From assembly GCA_017442765.1 (NCBI GenBank), contig JAFRZC010000142.1, forward strand, positions 1 through 11,302: 11,302 bases of DNA, written 5' to 3'. The translations under genes and the position numbers were made by a program. This document shows, one piece after another, positions 1 through 5,197 of the stretch. Below the pieces are notes generated by a model. The model searched no databases. It was not told the DNA's origin and saw nothing but the letters and a program-made list of their open reading frames with translations. The first letter of the stretch is position 1. Every line of letters begins with the position of its first letter. Source of the stretch: Prevotella sp. (GTDB lineage: Bacteria > Bacteroidota > Bacteroidia > Bacteroidales > Bacteroidaceae).

Positions 1-13
1 CCACCTATTTATG

Positions 14-30
14 TGGTGGTTGTACCACCA
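14..30 (-). repeat. Leader hairpin TGGTGG/CCACCA
   Basis: A perfect 6-bp inverted repeat with a 5-nt loop lies about 57-73 nt downstream of the inferred transcription start. A second pairing, CCACC (1-5) with GGTGG (15-19), is mutually exclusive with it. No T-tract follows within the window, so its role as terminator, attenuator or chance structure cannot be decided. Confidence 0.35.
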
Positions 31-93
31 TTGAAGCAAATATCGCAGTTTCTCCGTTGATTACTTCGTGATATTCTGTAGATTTATCGACTG

Positions 94-124
94 CAAAGAT
101 ACGCATTTTTTCTTGAATGGCAAA
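94..124 (-). promoter_or_regulatory. Bacteroidetes-type promoter reading off the left edge
   Basis: Read on the minus strand, TTTG (121-124) is followed after 19 nt by TATCTTTG (94-101), an exact fit to the Bacteroidetes sigma-factor consensus. Transcription would start near position 87 and leave the window leftwards. The leader can form TGGTGG-TACAA-CCACCA (14-30), a 6-bp stem with a 5-nt loop. A 33-codon reading frame (106 down to 5, minus strand) overlaps the -7 element. It would not be translated from this promoter, so I treat the region as promoter plus leader. The served gene lies outside the window. Confidence 0.6.
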
Positions 125-158
125 ATATAATGAATGTGTGAATGCGATAATACGCTAA

Positions 159-761
159 TTATTGCAGCATGCGGTAGATGGTGTCGGAGGTGCGTAGGCG
201 ATAGCCCTGGAGGAAGGCGTAGAGGTGGAGGGGCTGGCCGAGCCATTCGGTGGGGAGGTCGACGGTGATGAGACCGGCGGAGCGGGGGACGGGGGTGGCG
301 AGACGGCCTACGCAGAGGGCGGGACAGTAGACGAAGAGGTAGAGCTCGTCGGTGGCGGCACCGTCATAAGCATGGCTGTCGAAGGTGACTGAGAGGAGGC
401 CATCGGATATGCTGGCCGAGGTGATGGTGACCAACGGCACAGAGCCTTTGCTGACGACGATGCGAGGATAGTCGATCTCGCCGTCGGGGGTGAAGCAGTC
501 CTTGTTGAGTTTGCGGAAGAGAGCATAGGTACTATTATGCTCGCGGACGGATAGCCAATGGAGGCCGATGAGATGGGCTCCCTTAGTGTAAGACGAGAGC
601 TTGGATATGACTGCAAAGGCATTGCGATGCGACTGTTGCTCAGGGGTCTGTGGGTTGGCCACATGGGTAGGCTTCGAGCGCTCGCATTGCCGCCCGTGCC
701 AGGTGTAATAAATCTTGTCGCCGAGCTTGCCGCTCTCAATGTCACCGTGTTTTCTTGCCAT
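159..761 (-). CDS. DUF6266-like protein
   Basis: This is a 200-residue protein of unknown function when started at MARKHGDIESGK. The frame is open 13 codons further upstream, but this ATG is preceded by AAGGTAACAG and matches the usual N-terminus of the family. The N-terminal block (GKLGDKIYYTWHG, then NPQTPEQQSHRNAF) is the hallmark of DUF6266: a short glycine/basic segment followed by an NPxTpxQ..R..F motif. The rest is predicted beta-rich, with alternating hydrophobic strands. No signal peptide, membrane segment or catalytic motif is visible. These proteins are common in Bacteroidota accessory regions and their role is not established. The gene stands alone between a leftward promoter and a structured upstream region containing several palindromes. 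Family assignment is from remembered motif pattern only. Confidence 0.7.
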   Translation of the reverse strand: MARKHGDIESGKLGDKIYYTWHGRQCERSKPTHVANPQTPEQQSHRNAFAVISKLSSYTKGAHLIGLHWLSVREHNSTYALFRKLNKDCFTPDGEIDYPRIVVSKGSVPLVTITSASISDGLLSVTFDSHAYDGAATDELYLFVYCPALCVGRLATPVPRSAGLITVDLPTEWLGQPLHLYAFLQGYRLRTSDTIYRMLQ

Positions 762-774
762 AACTGTTACCTTG

Positions 775-790
775 GTTATACATATATAAC
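775..790. promoter_or_regulatory. Inverted repeat GTTATA-N4-TATAAC upstream of the DUF6266-like gene
   Basis: A perfect 6-bp inverted repeat with a 4-nt spacer ends 14 nt before the chosen ATG. It could be an operator or an mRNA hairpin masking the start. The preceding GTTACCTTGG (766-775) recurs at 837-846, again directly before a palindrome. No clear TAnnTTTG element was found between 762 and 900. Confidence 0.35.
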
Positions 791-836
791 GGAAAAACAC
801 GGATTATATTGTGTTGAGCACCGAATGTACCCTGAC

Positions 837-912
837 GTTACCTTGGAGGTGCACCTAAGGTACCCAGGAATTACCATAGACTTGGTATAGAGTTGGTATA
901 GGGATGGTATAG
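837..912. repeat. Structured repeat: palindrome plus 11-bp-period TGGTATAG array
   Basis: GTTACCTTGG (837-846) is followed by the 10-bp palindrome AGGTGCACCT (847-856) and AAGGTA (857-862). TACCTT and AAGGTA pair outside the palindrome with a 2-nt bulge. An inverted TTACCATAG (871-879) then precedes three direct TGGTATAG units starting at 883, 894 and 905, giving an exact 11-bp period. The unit order AGTTGGTA, then GGATGGTA, is the same as in the array at 5210-5260, so both belong to one dispersed repeat family. Confidence 0.7.
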
Positions 913-962
913 CGATGACATGGAGGTGGCCAAACGGCAGAATGTATTGACTTTTAGTGATA

Positions 963-988
963 TATATAATTTATTAATAAATTATATA
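963..988. repeat. 26-bp perfect AT-only palindrome
   Basis: Positions 963-975 are the exact reverse complement of 976-988, with no spacer and only A/T. It lies between the TGGTATAG array and the left direct repeat. It could extrude as a cruciform, bind a dimeric regulator or mark a recombination boundary. Chance is more plausible in AT-rich DNA than elsewhere. Confidence 0.6.
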
Positions 989-1008
989 GGGTCGTATAGG
1001 AGAGGGCA

Positions 1009-1081
1009 TCGCCAAATTTAATATGAATTTGGGGATTTAGAGGTGCTGCAGACGTCAGTTCACCTGCTTGATAGGGTGGAA
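1009..1081. repeat. Direct repeat, left copy (flanks TA/ATPase cassette)
   Basis: Positions 1009-1038 are identical over 30 bp to 3051-3080. Positions 1039-1068 match 3114-3143 at 28 of 30 bases, and weaker similarity (TGATAGGGTGGAA against TGATGGTGGAA) follows. The copy contains the hairpin CCAAATT-N7-AATTTGG (1012-1032). It sits just downstream of the toxin gene, and its partner sits just upstream of the ATPase gene. Confidence 0.85.
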
Positions 1082-1119
1082 TTAATATTACACGTTTCCT
1101 ATTTTACTATGCAATCATA

Positions 1120-1446
1120 TTACATACCCTTGGCATCGGCACGTAAAGTCGAGTAAAGATTGGCGCGGTTCTGGCGGTTGCTCCAAATACTGACAATGTA
1201 AATCTCGTCTTTATATATGGAGTATACCACGCTGTTGAGTCGACAGGCAAGCTCACGGAACTCAACGCCTGTTTCCTCGTCTGTGAAACTAAGCTTTCCT
1301 ATATTCGGAAATTGCGAAATTCTGACGACAGCTTCGTTGATGGCATCACGCATTTTGACGGCTGCCTGTGAGCCGAACTCACGGGCGACGTATGCAGCTG
1401 TATCTGCAAATTCCACAGCAGCGTGTTCCGACCATCTTACATTCAT
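1120..1446 (-). CDS. RelE/ParE-family toxin
   Basis: A 108-residue protein with the layout of the RelE/ParE superfamily. An N-terminal helical pair (WSEHAAVEFADTAAYVAREF) carries the common A..DL..I-type helix. A middle FPNIGK turn follows, then strand-rich REL......VVYSIYKDEIYIVSIW and an arginine/asparagine C-terminal SNRQN. ParE members inhibit DNA gyrase and RelE members cleave mRNA at the ribosome. The sequence does not separate the two firmly, but the ..FPNIG..EFREL..VVYSI pattern is closer to ParE/plasmid-stabilisation proteins. Its ATG overlaps the antitoxin stop by 4 nt (ATGA), so translation is coupled and toxin should be made only after antitoxin. It is full length for the family and appears intact. 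Confidence 0.8.
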   Translation of the reverse strand: MNVRWSEHAAVEFADTAAYVAREFGSQAAVKMRDAINEAVVRISQFPNIGKLSFTDEETGVEFRELACRLNSVVYSIYKDEIYIVSIWSNRQNRANLYSTLRADAKGM

Positions 1447-1724
1447 ACAGCCTTGGCTATTGCATTGTCGACAAGCTGCATCGCATCCTCGTGCGATAGT
1501 GTCTGTTCTCGCTCGCCGAGGATGTCATGCATGCGTTGTTTCGACAGCTCCATCATCTCCTCGCGGCTGTACATTCCCGGCATCTCAGCTGCAGCGCCGA
1601 CCTCCCGGTCTTCCATCCTGACACGAGCAAGGAAGGCATGGCGCACCCTCAGCGTCTGCTGTCGATAGAGCGTCCACAAGGCATCTTCCGGTGAAGCACT
1701 ATGATATGTAGCATTCGTTTCCAT
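1443..1724 (-). CDS. Antitoxin partner of the RelE/ParE toxin
   Basis: A 93-residue, mostly helical, charged protein immediately upstream of the toxin and overlapping it by 4 nt. The N-terminus (METNATYHSASPEDALWTLY) is not a clear ribbon-helix-helix or HTH. The centre is acidic (YSREEMMELSKQRMHDILGE) and the C-terminal helix would be a natural toxin-binding segment. The antitoxin role is inferred mainly from position, size and coupling. I do not recognise its DNA-binding class. A Bacteroidetes promoter lies directly upstream, consistent with an autonomous two-gene operon that may be autorepressed in the usual manner of such pairs. Confidence 0.65.
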   Translation of the reverse strand: METNATYHSASPEDALWTLYRQQTLRVRHAFLARVRMEDREVGAAAEMPGMYSREEMMELSKQRMHDILGEREQTLSHEDAMQLVDNAIAKAV

Positions 1725-1751
1725 CAGGTTTTATACTTTATTTTCAATTTG

Positions 1752-1783
1752 CAAAAATACAACTATTTCCACACATGACCAAA
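1752..1783 (-). promoter_or_regulatory. Promoter of the toxin-antitoxin operon
   Basis: On the minus strand TTTG (1780-1783), a 20-nt spacer and TATTTTTG (1752-1759) match the Bacteroidetes consensus. The -7 element ends 27 nt before the antitoxin ATG, leaving a short leader. The rest of the 1725-1891 spacer holds no gene. It does contain GACGTCAG (1831-1838) and CATGACACAC (1850-1859), both found again near the right direct repeat. Confidence 0.6.
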
Positions 1784-1891
1784 TTTATTTTCTATCAGTT
1801 CCACGAACTGCGAATTATGTTGGTAGTGCGGACGTCAGGCGCGCAACACCATGACACACCGCCAAAATTCTTTATAATTATGTGAGAATGA

Positions 1892-3004
1892 CTAAACGAA
1901 CTCTCTGTAGTTTTCGGGCGTTACCACCTGAAACGGCGTGTCGGGATAGGTGTCAACAAATGCTTTGGGTAGCTTGGCATTGGGCTTATGCCACTTGAAC
2001 TCAAATGCTTTCAGACGACCGTCATGCTCTTCGATCAAATCAACTTCCTGCTGTTGTTGCGTGCGCCAGAAATACATCTGTGCATAGCTTTGGTTGTAGG
2101 CGTTATGTTTCACTCGCTCGCTCATCATCATGTTCTCCCAAAGCACGCCGACATCCGTCCGCATTTCCAGCGGCGAAAAGTTACCAATCAGCGCGTTGCG
2201 GATGCCGTTGTCGTAGAAATAAATCTTGCGACCGCGTTTGATTTCGGTGCGGAGATTGCGGCTGTAGGCAGGCAGACGGAAGACTACAAAGCATTTTTCC
2301 AGAAGGTCGATGTAGCTCTCAACCGTGGCTTTGTCAATACCTACAAGGTTGGCAAGTTCATTGTATGACACTTCGCTACCCACCTGTAGTGCCAGTGCGC
2401 GAACCAGTTTCTGCAACACCTCCGGTTTTTTCACACCCCGATACTCCAGCAGGTCACGATAGAGATAGTTGTTGGCAAGGTTGGTCAATATGCGGCGTGC
2501 ATCGTCGGGATGCGTAACCACTTCGGGGTAAAGACCATAAATCATACGCTGTTCCAGCAGACGGTTTTCCTCGCGCTGCGATGTGTGCGCTGCCAGTTCG
2601 TCGAGCGAAAGCGGATACAGATGGTACTCAATCAGCCGACCTGTGGCGGGCTCATTGATTTCGTTGGCCAGTGTCAGCGAGGAAGAGCCTGTGGCAAGAA
2701 TCTGTATCTGCATCTTGAGGTCGACAAGCATCTTGAGCGTCAGACCTATGTTCTTCACGCGTTGTGCCTCGTCTATTACCACTAGTTTATGGTTGCCTAC
2801 GAGATTACGCAGCTCAGTTGTAGTCTTGTTCTCCAAGTCGGCACGGTCGTCATAGTTGTCACAATTCAACACAAGAGCCTCATTGTTTCCAACAAGATGG
2901 TCAAAAAGGGTTGTCTTTCCCACCTGACGGGCTCCCATCAGTACAATCGCCTTGCCTTTATTGAAGTCGTTCTTAATTAGTTGTGTTATTTTTCGTTCTA
3001 TCAT
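1892..3004 (-). CDS. AAA-family ATPase with C-terminal DUF4143 domain
   Basis: A 370-residue protein counted from the ATG at 3004. The frame extends three codons to a TTG, but the ATG is the more usual start. The N-terminal AAA_14-type ATPase has Walker A GARQVGKTT (residues 24-32), Walker B KLVVIDEAQ with D78/E79, and an ATGSSS sensor-like motif near 104-109. The C-terminal half is DUF4143, ending with a winged-helix-like stretch and a PD-(D/E)XK-like strand pair (QQEVDLIEE...LKAFEFKW). Members are abundant in Bacteroidota and archaea. Their biological role is poorly defined, with proposals around mobile DNA or defence-like functions. Its own promoter partly overlaps the right direct repeat. 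The gene precedes the toxin-antitoxin pair on the same strand and is less GC-rich than the neighbouring rubrerythrin. No frameshift is seen. Confidence 0.9.
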   Translation of the reverse strand: MIERKITQLIKNDFNKGKAIVLMGARQVGKTTLFDHLVGNNEALVLNCDNYDDRADLENKTTTELRNLVGNHKLVVIDEAQRVKNIGLTLKMLVDLKMQIQILATGSSSLTLANEINEPATGRLIEYHLYPLSLDELAAHTSQREENRLLEQRMIYGLYPEVVTHPDDARRILTNLANNYLYRDLLEYRGVKKPEVLQKLVRALALQVGSEVSYNELANLVGIDKATVESYIDLLEKCFVVFRLPAYSRNLRTEIKRGRKIYFYDNGIRNALIGNFSPLEMRTDVGVLWENMMMSERVKHNAYNQSYAQMYFWRTQQQQEVDLIEEHDGRLKAFEFKWHKPNAKLPKAFVDTYPDTPFQVVTPENYREFV

Positions 3005-3024
3005 GACAAGCAAATTTTATGCTG

Positions 3025-3058
3025 CAAAGATACGAACTTTTTTTATATAATCGCCAAA
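3025..3058 (-). promoter_or_regulatory. Promoter of the AAA/DUF4143 gene
   Basis: TATCTTTG (3025-3032, minus strand) is an exact -7 element, ending 20 nt before the ATG at 3004. A TTTG lies 22 nt upstream (3055-3058), slightly farther than usual, and falls inside the right direct repeat. The repeat copy may therefore supply the -33 element. Confidence 0.55.
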
Positions 3059-3156
3059 TTTAATATGAATTTGGGGATTTCATTCCCCAAATTATATATG
3101 AATTTGGGGATTTAGAGATGCTGCAGACGTCAGTTCTCCTGCTCAATGATGGTGGA
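3051..3156. repeat. Direct repeat, right copy, with 33-bp internal duplication
   Basis: This matches the left copy at 1009-1081 but carries an extra 33 bp (3081-3113) that repeats the ATATGAATTTGGGGATTT unit. The extra segment creates a stronger hairpin, CCCCAAATT-N7-AATTTGGGG, and GGGGA-N6-TCCCC pairs across the junction. Both copies have the same orientation, enclosing about 2.0 kb with the toxin, antitoxin and ATPase genes. Confidence 0.85.
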
Positions 3157-3293
3157 AATGATCTTTTCGGTCTGTGCATATTCCAACCTTTTTCGGCTGC
3201 GAAAATAGCAAAGCGGTGCGTCACATCATGACACACGAGGGAACGCTCCTCATATTTTGGAAAAAAAAGTTCTGTTGAAATCAATTTTTTTGT

Positions 3294-3332
3294 TAACTTT
3301 GCATTTACTGATGTCACACCGAGATGTGACAT
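3294..3332 (+). promoter_or_regulatory. Rubrerythrin promoter with 8-bp inverted repeat at the start site
   Basis: TAACTTTG (3294-3301) fits the -7 consensus. A TTG at 3275-3277 is the nearest -33 candidate, but only 16 nt away. Directly after the expected transcription start lies ATGTCACA-CCGAGA-TGTGACAT (3311-3332), a perfect 8-bp inverted repeat with a 6-nt spacer. It could be an operator for a redox or peroxide regulator, or a 5' mRNA-stabilising hairpin. About 47 nt of leader follow before the ATG. The upstream stretch 3157-3293 contains no gene I can support. Confidence 0.55.
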
Positions 3333-3379
3333 AATAGCAACGTTTTCAACGAATTATCAACCCTAAAACATATAGAGAC

Positions 3380-4087
3380 ATGAAGAAGTACCAATGCACC
3401 GTATGCAAGTATGAGTATGACCCGGCCAAGGGTGACCCGACGCAGGGTATAGCCCCCGGAACGCCCTTCGAGGCGCTGCCCGCCGACTGGAAGTGTCCCC
3501 GCTGCAAGCAGGGCAAGGATAAGTTCGCCCCCGTCGAAGAGGCCCCTAAGGCCAATCCCTACGCCGGCACGCAGACCGAGAAGAACCTGATGGAGGCCTT
3601 CGCCGGCGAGAGCCAGGCCCGCAACAAGTACACCTACTTCGCCTCGAAGGCCAAGAAGGAAGGCTACGAGCAGATTGCCGCCCTCTTCCTGCAGACCGCC
3701 GAGAACGAGAAGGAGCATGCCAAGCTGTGGTTCAAGGAGCTGAACGGCATCGGCACCACCACCGAGAACCTGCTGGCCGCCGCCGAGGGTGAGAACCACG
3801 AATGGACGGACATGTACGAGGGCTTCGCCCGCACCGCCGAGGCCGAGGGCTTCCCGGAGCTGGCCGCCCGTTTCCGTGGCGTGGCCGCCATCGAGAAGCA
3901 CCACGAAGAGCGTTACCGCGCCCTGCTCCACAACGTGGAGGCCAAGGAGGTCTTCGCCAAGAGCGAGGTGAAGGTGTGGGAGTGCCGCAACTGCGGCCAC
4001 ATCGTGGTGGGCACTCAGGCCCCGGAGGTCTGCCCCGTGTGCAACCATCCGCAGTCCTACTTCGAGATCAACAAGCAGAACTACTAA
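3380..4087 (+). CDS. Rubrerythrin with N-terminal rubredoxin domain
   Basis: A 235-residue cytoplasmic non-haem iron protein that in anaerobes reduces hydrogen peroxide to water using electrons from reductants such as NADH oxidoreductases. It has three domains. An N-terminal rubredoxin has C6, C9, C39 and C42 (CTVC...CPRC). The ferritin-like di-iron domain spans about 60-190, with GES at 76-78, ENEKEH at 108-113, EWTDMY at 141-146 and EKHHEE at 172-177. A C-terminal rubredoxin-like knuckle has C202, C205, C218 and C221 (CRNC...CPVC). Classical rubrerythrin has only the last two domains, so the extra N-terminal centre probably provides an internal electron relay. It is the only plus-strand gene here and is very GC-rich, with its own promoter. 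The alignment of D144 with an iron-ligand glutamate of classical rubrerythrin is from memory. Confidence 0.95.
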   Translation: MKKYQCTVCKYEYDPAKGDPTQGIAPGTPFEALPADWKCPRCKQGKDKFAPVEEAPKANPYAGTQTEKNLMEAFAGESQARNKYTYFASKAKKEGYEQIAALFLQTAENEKEHAKLWFKELNGIGTTTENLLAAAEGENHEWTDMYEGFARTAEAEGFPELAARFRGVAAIEKHHEERYRALLHNVEAKEVFAKSEVKVWECRNCGHIVVGTQAPEVCPVCNHPQSYFEINKQNY

Positions 4088-4111
4088 AGGACTCTTCTAC
4101 AAATCAGTAAA

Positions 4112-4153
4112 CTCCTTGCCCTGCGGGCAGAAATCCATAAATCCTATAAATTA
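4112..4153. repeat. Solitary copy of the GxxExxY-cassette terminal repeat
   Basis: This 42-bp stretch matches 9463-9504, the left end of the GxxExxY cassette, with two mismatches, both T-to-C changes. It includes the GCCC-TGC-GGGC mini-hairpin (4118-4128) and the AT-rich core. It lies between the convergent ends of the rubrerythrin and HExxH genes, a neutral landing spot. No T-tract supports a terminator role. Confidence 0.8.
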
Positions 4154-4171
4154 CTGCTGACGTCCCCTAGC

Positions 4172-4504
4172 CTACCGCCACAGGCACCGCAGCCAGTCGA
4201 AGGCCATGGTGCGCCAGCGCAGGTCGCTACGCCCTTCGAGGCGGTAGGCGGAACGCTCGAAAGGGATATTGCGGTAGGCTAGGTCATGGTTGCGGTAACG
4301 CAACAGACCCACCAGCCAGAAGAGCAAATACAGCACATAGAACGGCACCACCAACAGACAGAGCTGCTGGTAGAGGTGCACGGTCTCGTGGCGCAAGGCA
4401 CGGGCCGTGAGGGTATTGCCATTGTGGAAAACGAAGGGGAAAAGCGTGATGGCGCTGTAGCCGCGAGGCGGAAAACGGCGGGTATGGACAAGCAGCGGCT
4501 TCAT
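4172..4504 (-). CDS. Small membrane protein with HExxH motif
   Basis: A 110-residue protein starting at MKPLLVHTRR, 8 nt downstream of the preceding gene's stop. The frame is open further upstream but would overlap that gene. Residues 39-43 read HETVH, a zinc-metallopeptidase-type HExxH motif, followed by a hydrophobic segment at about 48-68. After that comes LAYRNIPFERSAY, where E83 could be a third metal ligand. The pattern RHExxHxxQQ...F...YRN..FERxAY is familiar from uncharacterised Bacteroidota proteins that resemble a minimal gluzincin, but no activity is known to me. The segment FVFHNGNTLTARALRHE suggests a peripheral N-terminal domain on one membrane face. It is cotranscribed with the phospholipase D-like gene. 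The protease role is inference. Confidence 0.65.
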   Translation of the reverse strand: MKPLLVHTRRFPPRGYSAITLFPFVFHNGNTLTARALRHETVHLYQQLCLLVVPFYVLYLLFWLVGLLRYRNHDLAYRNIPFERSAYRLEGRSDLRWRTMAFDWLRCLWR

Positions 4505-4512
4505 GGGCGTAA

Positions 4513-5085
4513 CTATTGGGATATGCGGTCGCCGCAGAAGTCCTTGCGCTTGCAGGAGCGGCAATGCAGACCCTGCCACACGGAGTCGAGATGGTCGGCG
4601 GCGGCATCGACGAGAGCAGGCTCGTCGGTGAGGATGCCGGCCTCAAAGTTACGGTTGTCCTCCCCTTTCATGCCGATGCCGGCACCCGTGAGATTGGCGG
4701 AGCCAATGTAGGCCACAGCACAGTCGAAAATCATGATCTTGAAATGCACCCGCGGGCAGAGTCTCCGCTCGAGATGCGTCCAGAGGCCGGGGTAGCGGTC
4801 GAAGTCCTCGCGGAAGTTGTCGCCGGGTTCCTTGGCATGCAGCAGGCGGATGTCGACGCCACGACGCAGCAACCGGTCGAGGACGGCGAGGAAGGGTTCC
4901 ACGGGTTCAGACCCTTTTCGCAGGCTGGCAGCTTGCGTACCATTGCTTCGTCGCAGACTGGCAGCCTGCGCTCCAACATAGAGGTCCTTCAGGTCGGCGG
5001 TGCCTATCCAGAGGTCGTGCTTCACCCCTTCGCAGCGGGCGAGCACCTCGGTGTAGTGGTCGCGGTCGGCAATGTACTTCAACAT
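4513..5085 (-). CDS. Phospholipase D-like domain protein
   Basis: A 190-residue protein starting at MLKYIADRDH. An in-frame ATG 54 nt further upstream would run through the promoter, so I rejected it. It has one HKD-type motif, HFKIMIFD (H114, K116, D121), followed by IGSANLTGAGIG, typical of PLD-superfamily nucleases and phosphodiesterases. With a single motif the active site probably forms by dimerisation, as in Nuc-type enzymes. The C-terminus carries a C-x2-C-x5-C cluster (HCRSCKRKDFC, 174-184) that may bind zinc. Substrate unknown; nucleic acid or phospholipid are both possible. Residues about 38-63 (QAASLR repeated twice) are encoded by a palindromic DNA repeat inserted in frame. The frame stays intact, so the protein may tolerate the insert as a surface loop. 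It leads a two-gene operon with the HExxH protein. Confidence 0.85.
   Translation of the reverse strand: MLKYIADRDHYTEVLARCEGVKHDLWIGTADLKDLYVGAQAASLRRSNGTQAASLRKGSEPVEPFLAVLDRLLRRGVDIRLLHAKEPGDNFREDFDRYPGLWTHLERRLCPRVHFKIMIFDCAVAYIGSANLTGAGIGMKGEDNRNFEAGILTDEPALVDAAADHLDSVWQGLHCRSCKRKDFCGDRISQ
4919..4970. repeat. Pair of palindromic repeats inside the PLD-like gene
   Basis: Two 19-nt near-identical units (4919-4937 and 4952-4970; CGCAGGCTGGCAGCTTGCG and CGCAGACTGGCAGCCTGCG) are 33 bp apart. Each folds into a stem of about 8 bp with a 3-nt loop; the first has one G-T pair and the second one mismatch. Each encodes QAASLR on the coding strand. The 33-bp spacing preserves the reading frame. Confidence 0.75.
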
Positions 5086-5102
5086 GGCATCAATTTTGAC
5101 AA

Positions 5103-5110
5103 CAAAAATA
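5103..5110 (-). promoter_or_regulatory. -7 element of the PLD-like operon
   Basis: TATTTTTG on the minus strand fits TAnnTTTG and ends 17 nt before the ATG at 5085. No TTTG lies at the preferred distance; candidates are 12 and 26 nt away. The assignment rests on the -7 element and position alone. Confidence 0.45.
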
Positions 5111-5123
5111 CGAAAAATATTCC

Positions 5124-5144
5124 AAAAAACAGCCCCCAAAGGGC
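5124..5144 (-). terminator. Weak intrinsic terminator after the HAD gene
   Basis: Minus-strand GCCC-TTTGG-GGGC (5132-5144) is followed by TGTTTTTTGG, giving a short GC stem and a six-T run. It lies 54 nt beyond the HAD stop and would end the dipeptidyl peptidase-ribE-HAD transcript just before the PLD promoter. The stem is only 4-5 bp, so efficiency is doubtful. Confidence 0.4.
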
Positions 5145-5197
5145 ATTATTGCACAAAAGCATTATTTTCAACCCATTGCAGCCATATCTAGACCCTA

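Noticed and set aside
558..890. Plus-strand frame across the DUF6266-like start and spacer
   Set aside because: Half is antisense to the DUF6266-like gene and the rest translates the repeat region; no motif or promoter.
3060..3332. Minus-strand 90-codon frame in the spacer before rubrerythrin
   Set aside because: It translates the direct repeat and promoter DNA, including two copies of PNSY from the repeat unit, and has no recognisable protein feature.
3314..4048. Minus-strand reading frame opposite rubrerythrin
   Set aside because: It mirrors the GC-rich rubrerythrin codons, gives a low-complexity G/L/V-rich product and has no start context.
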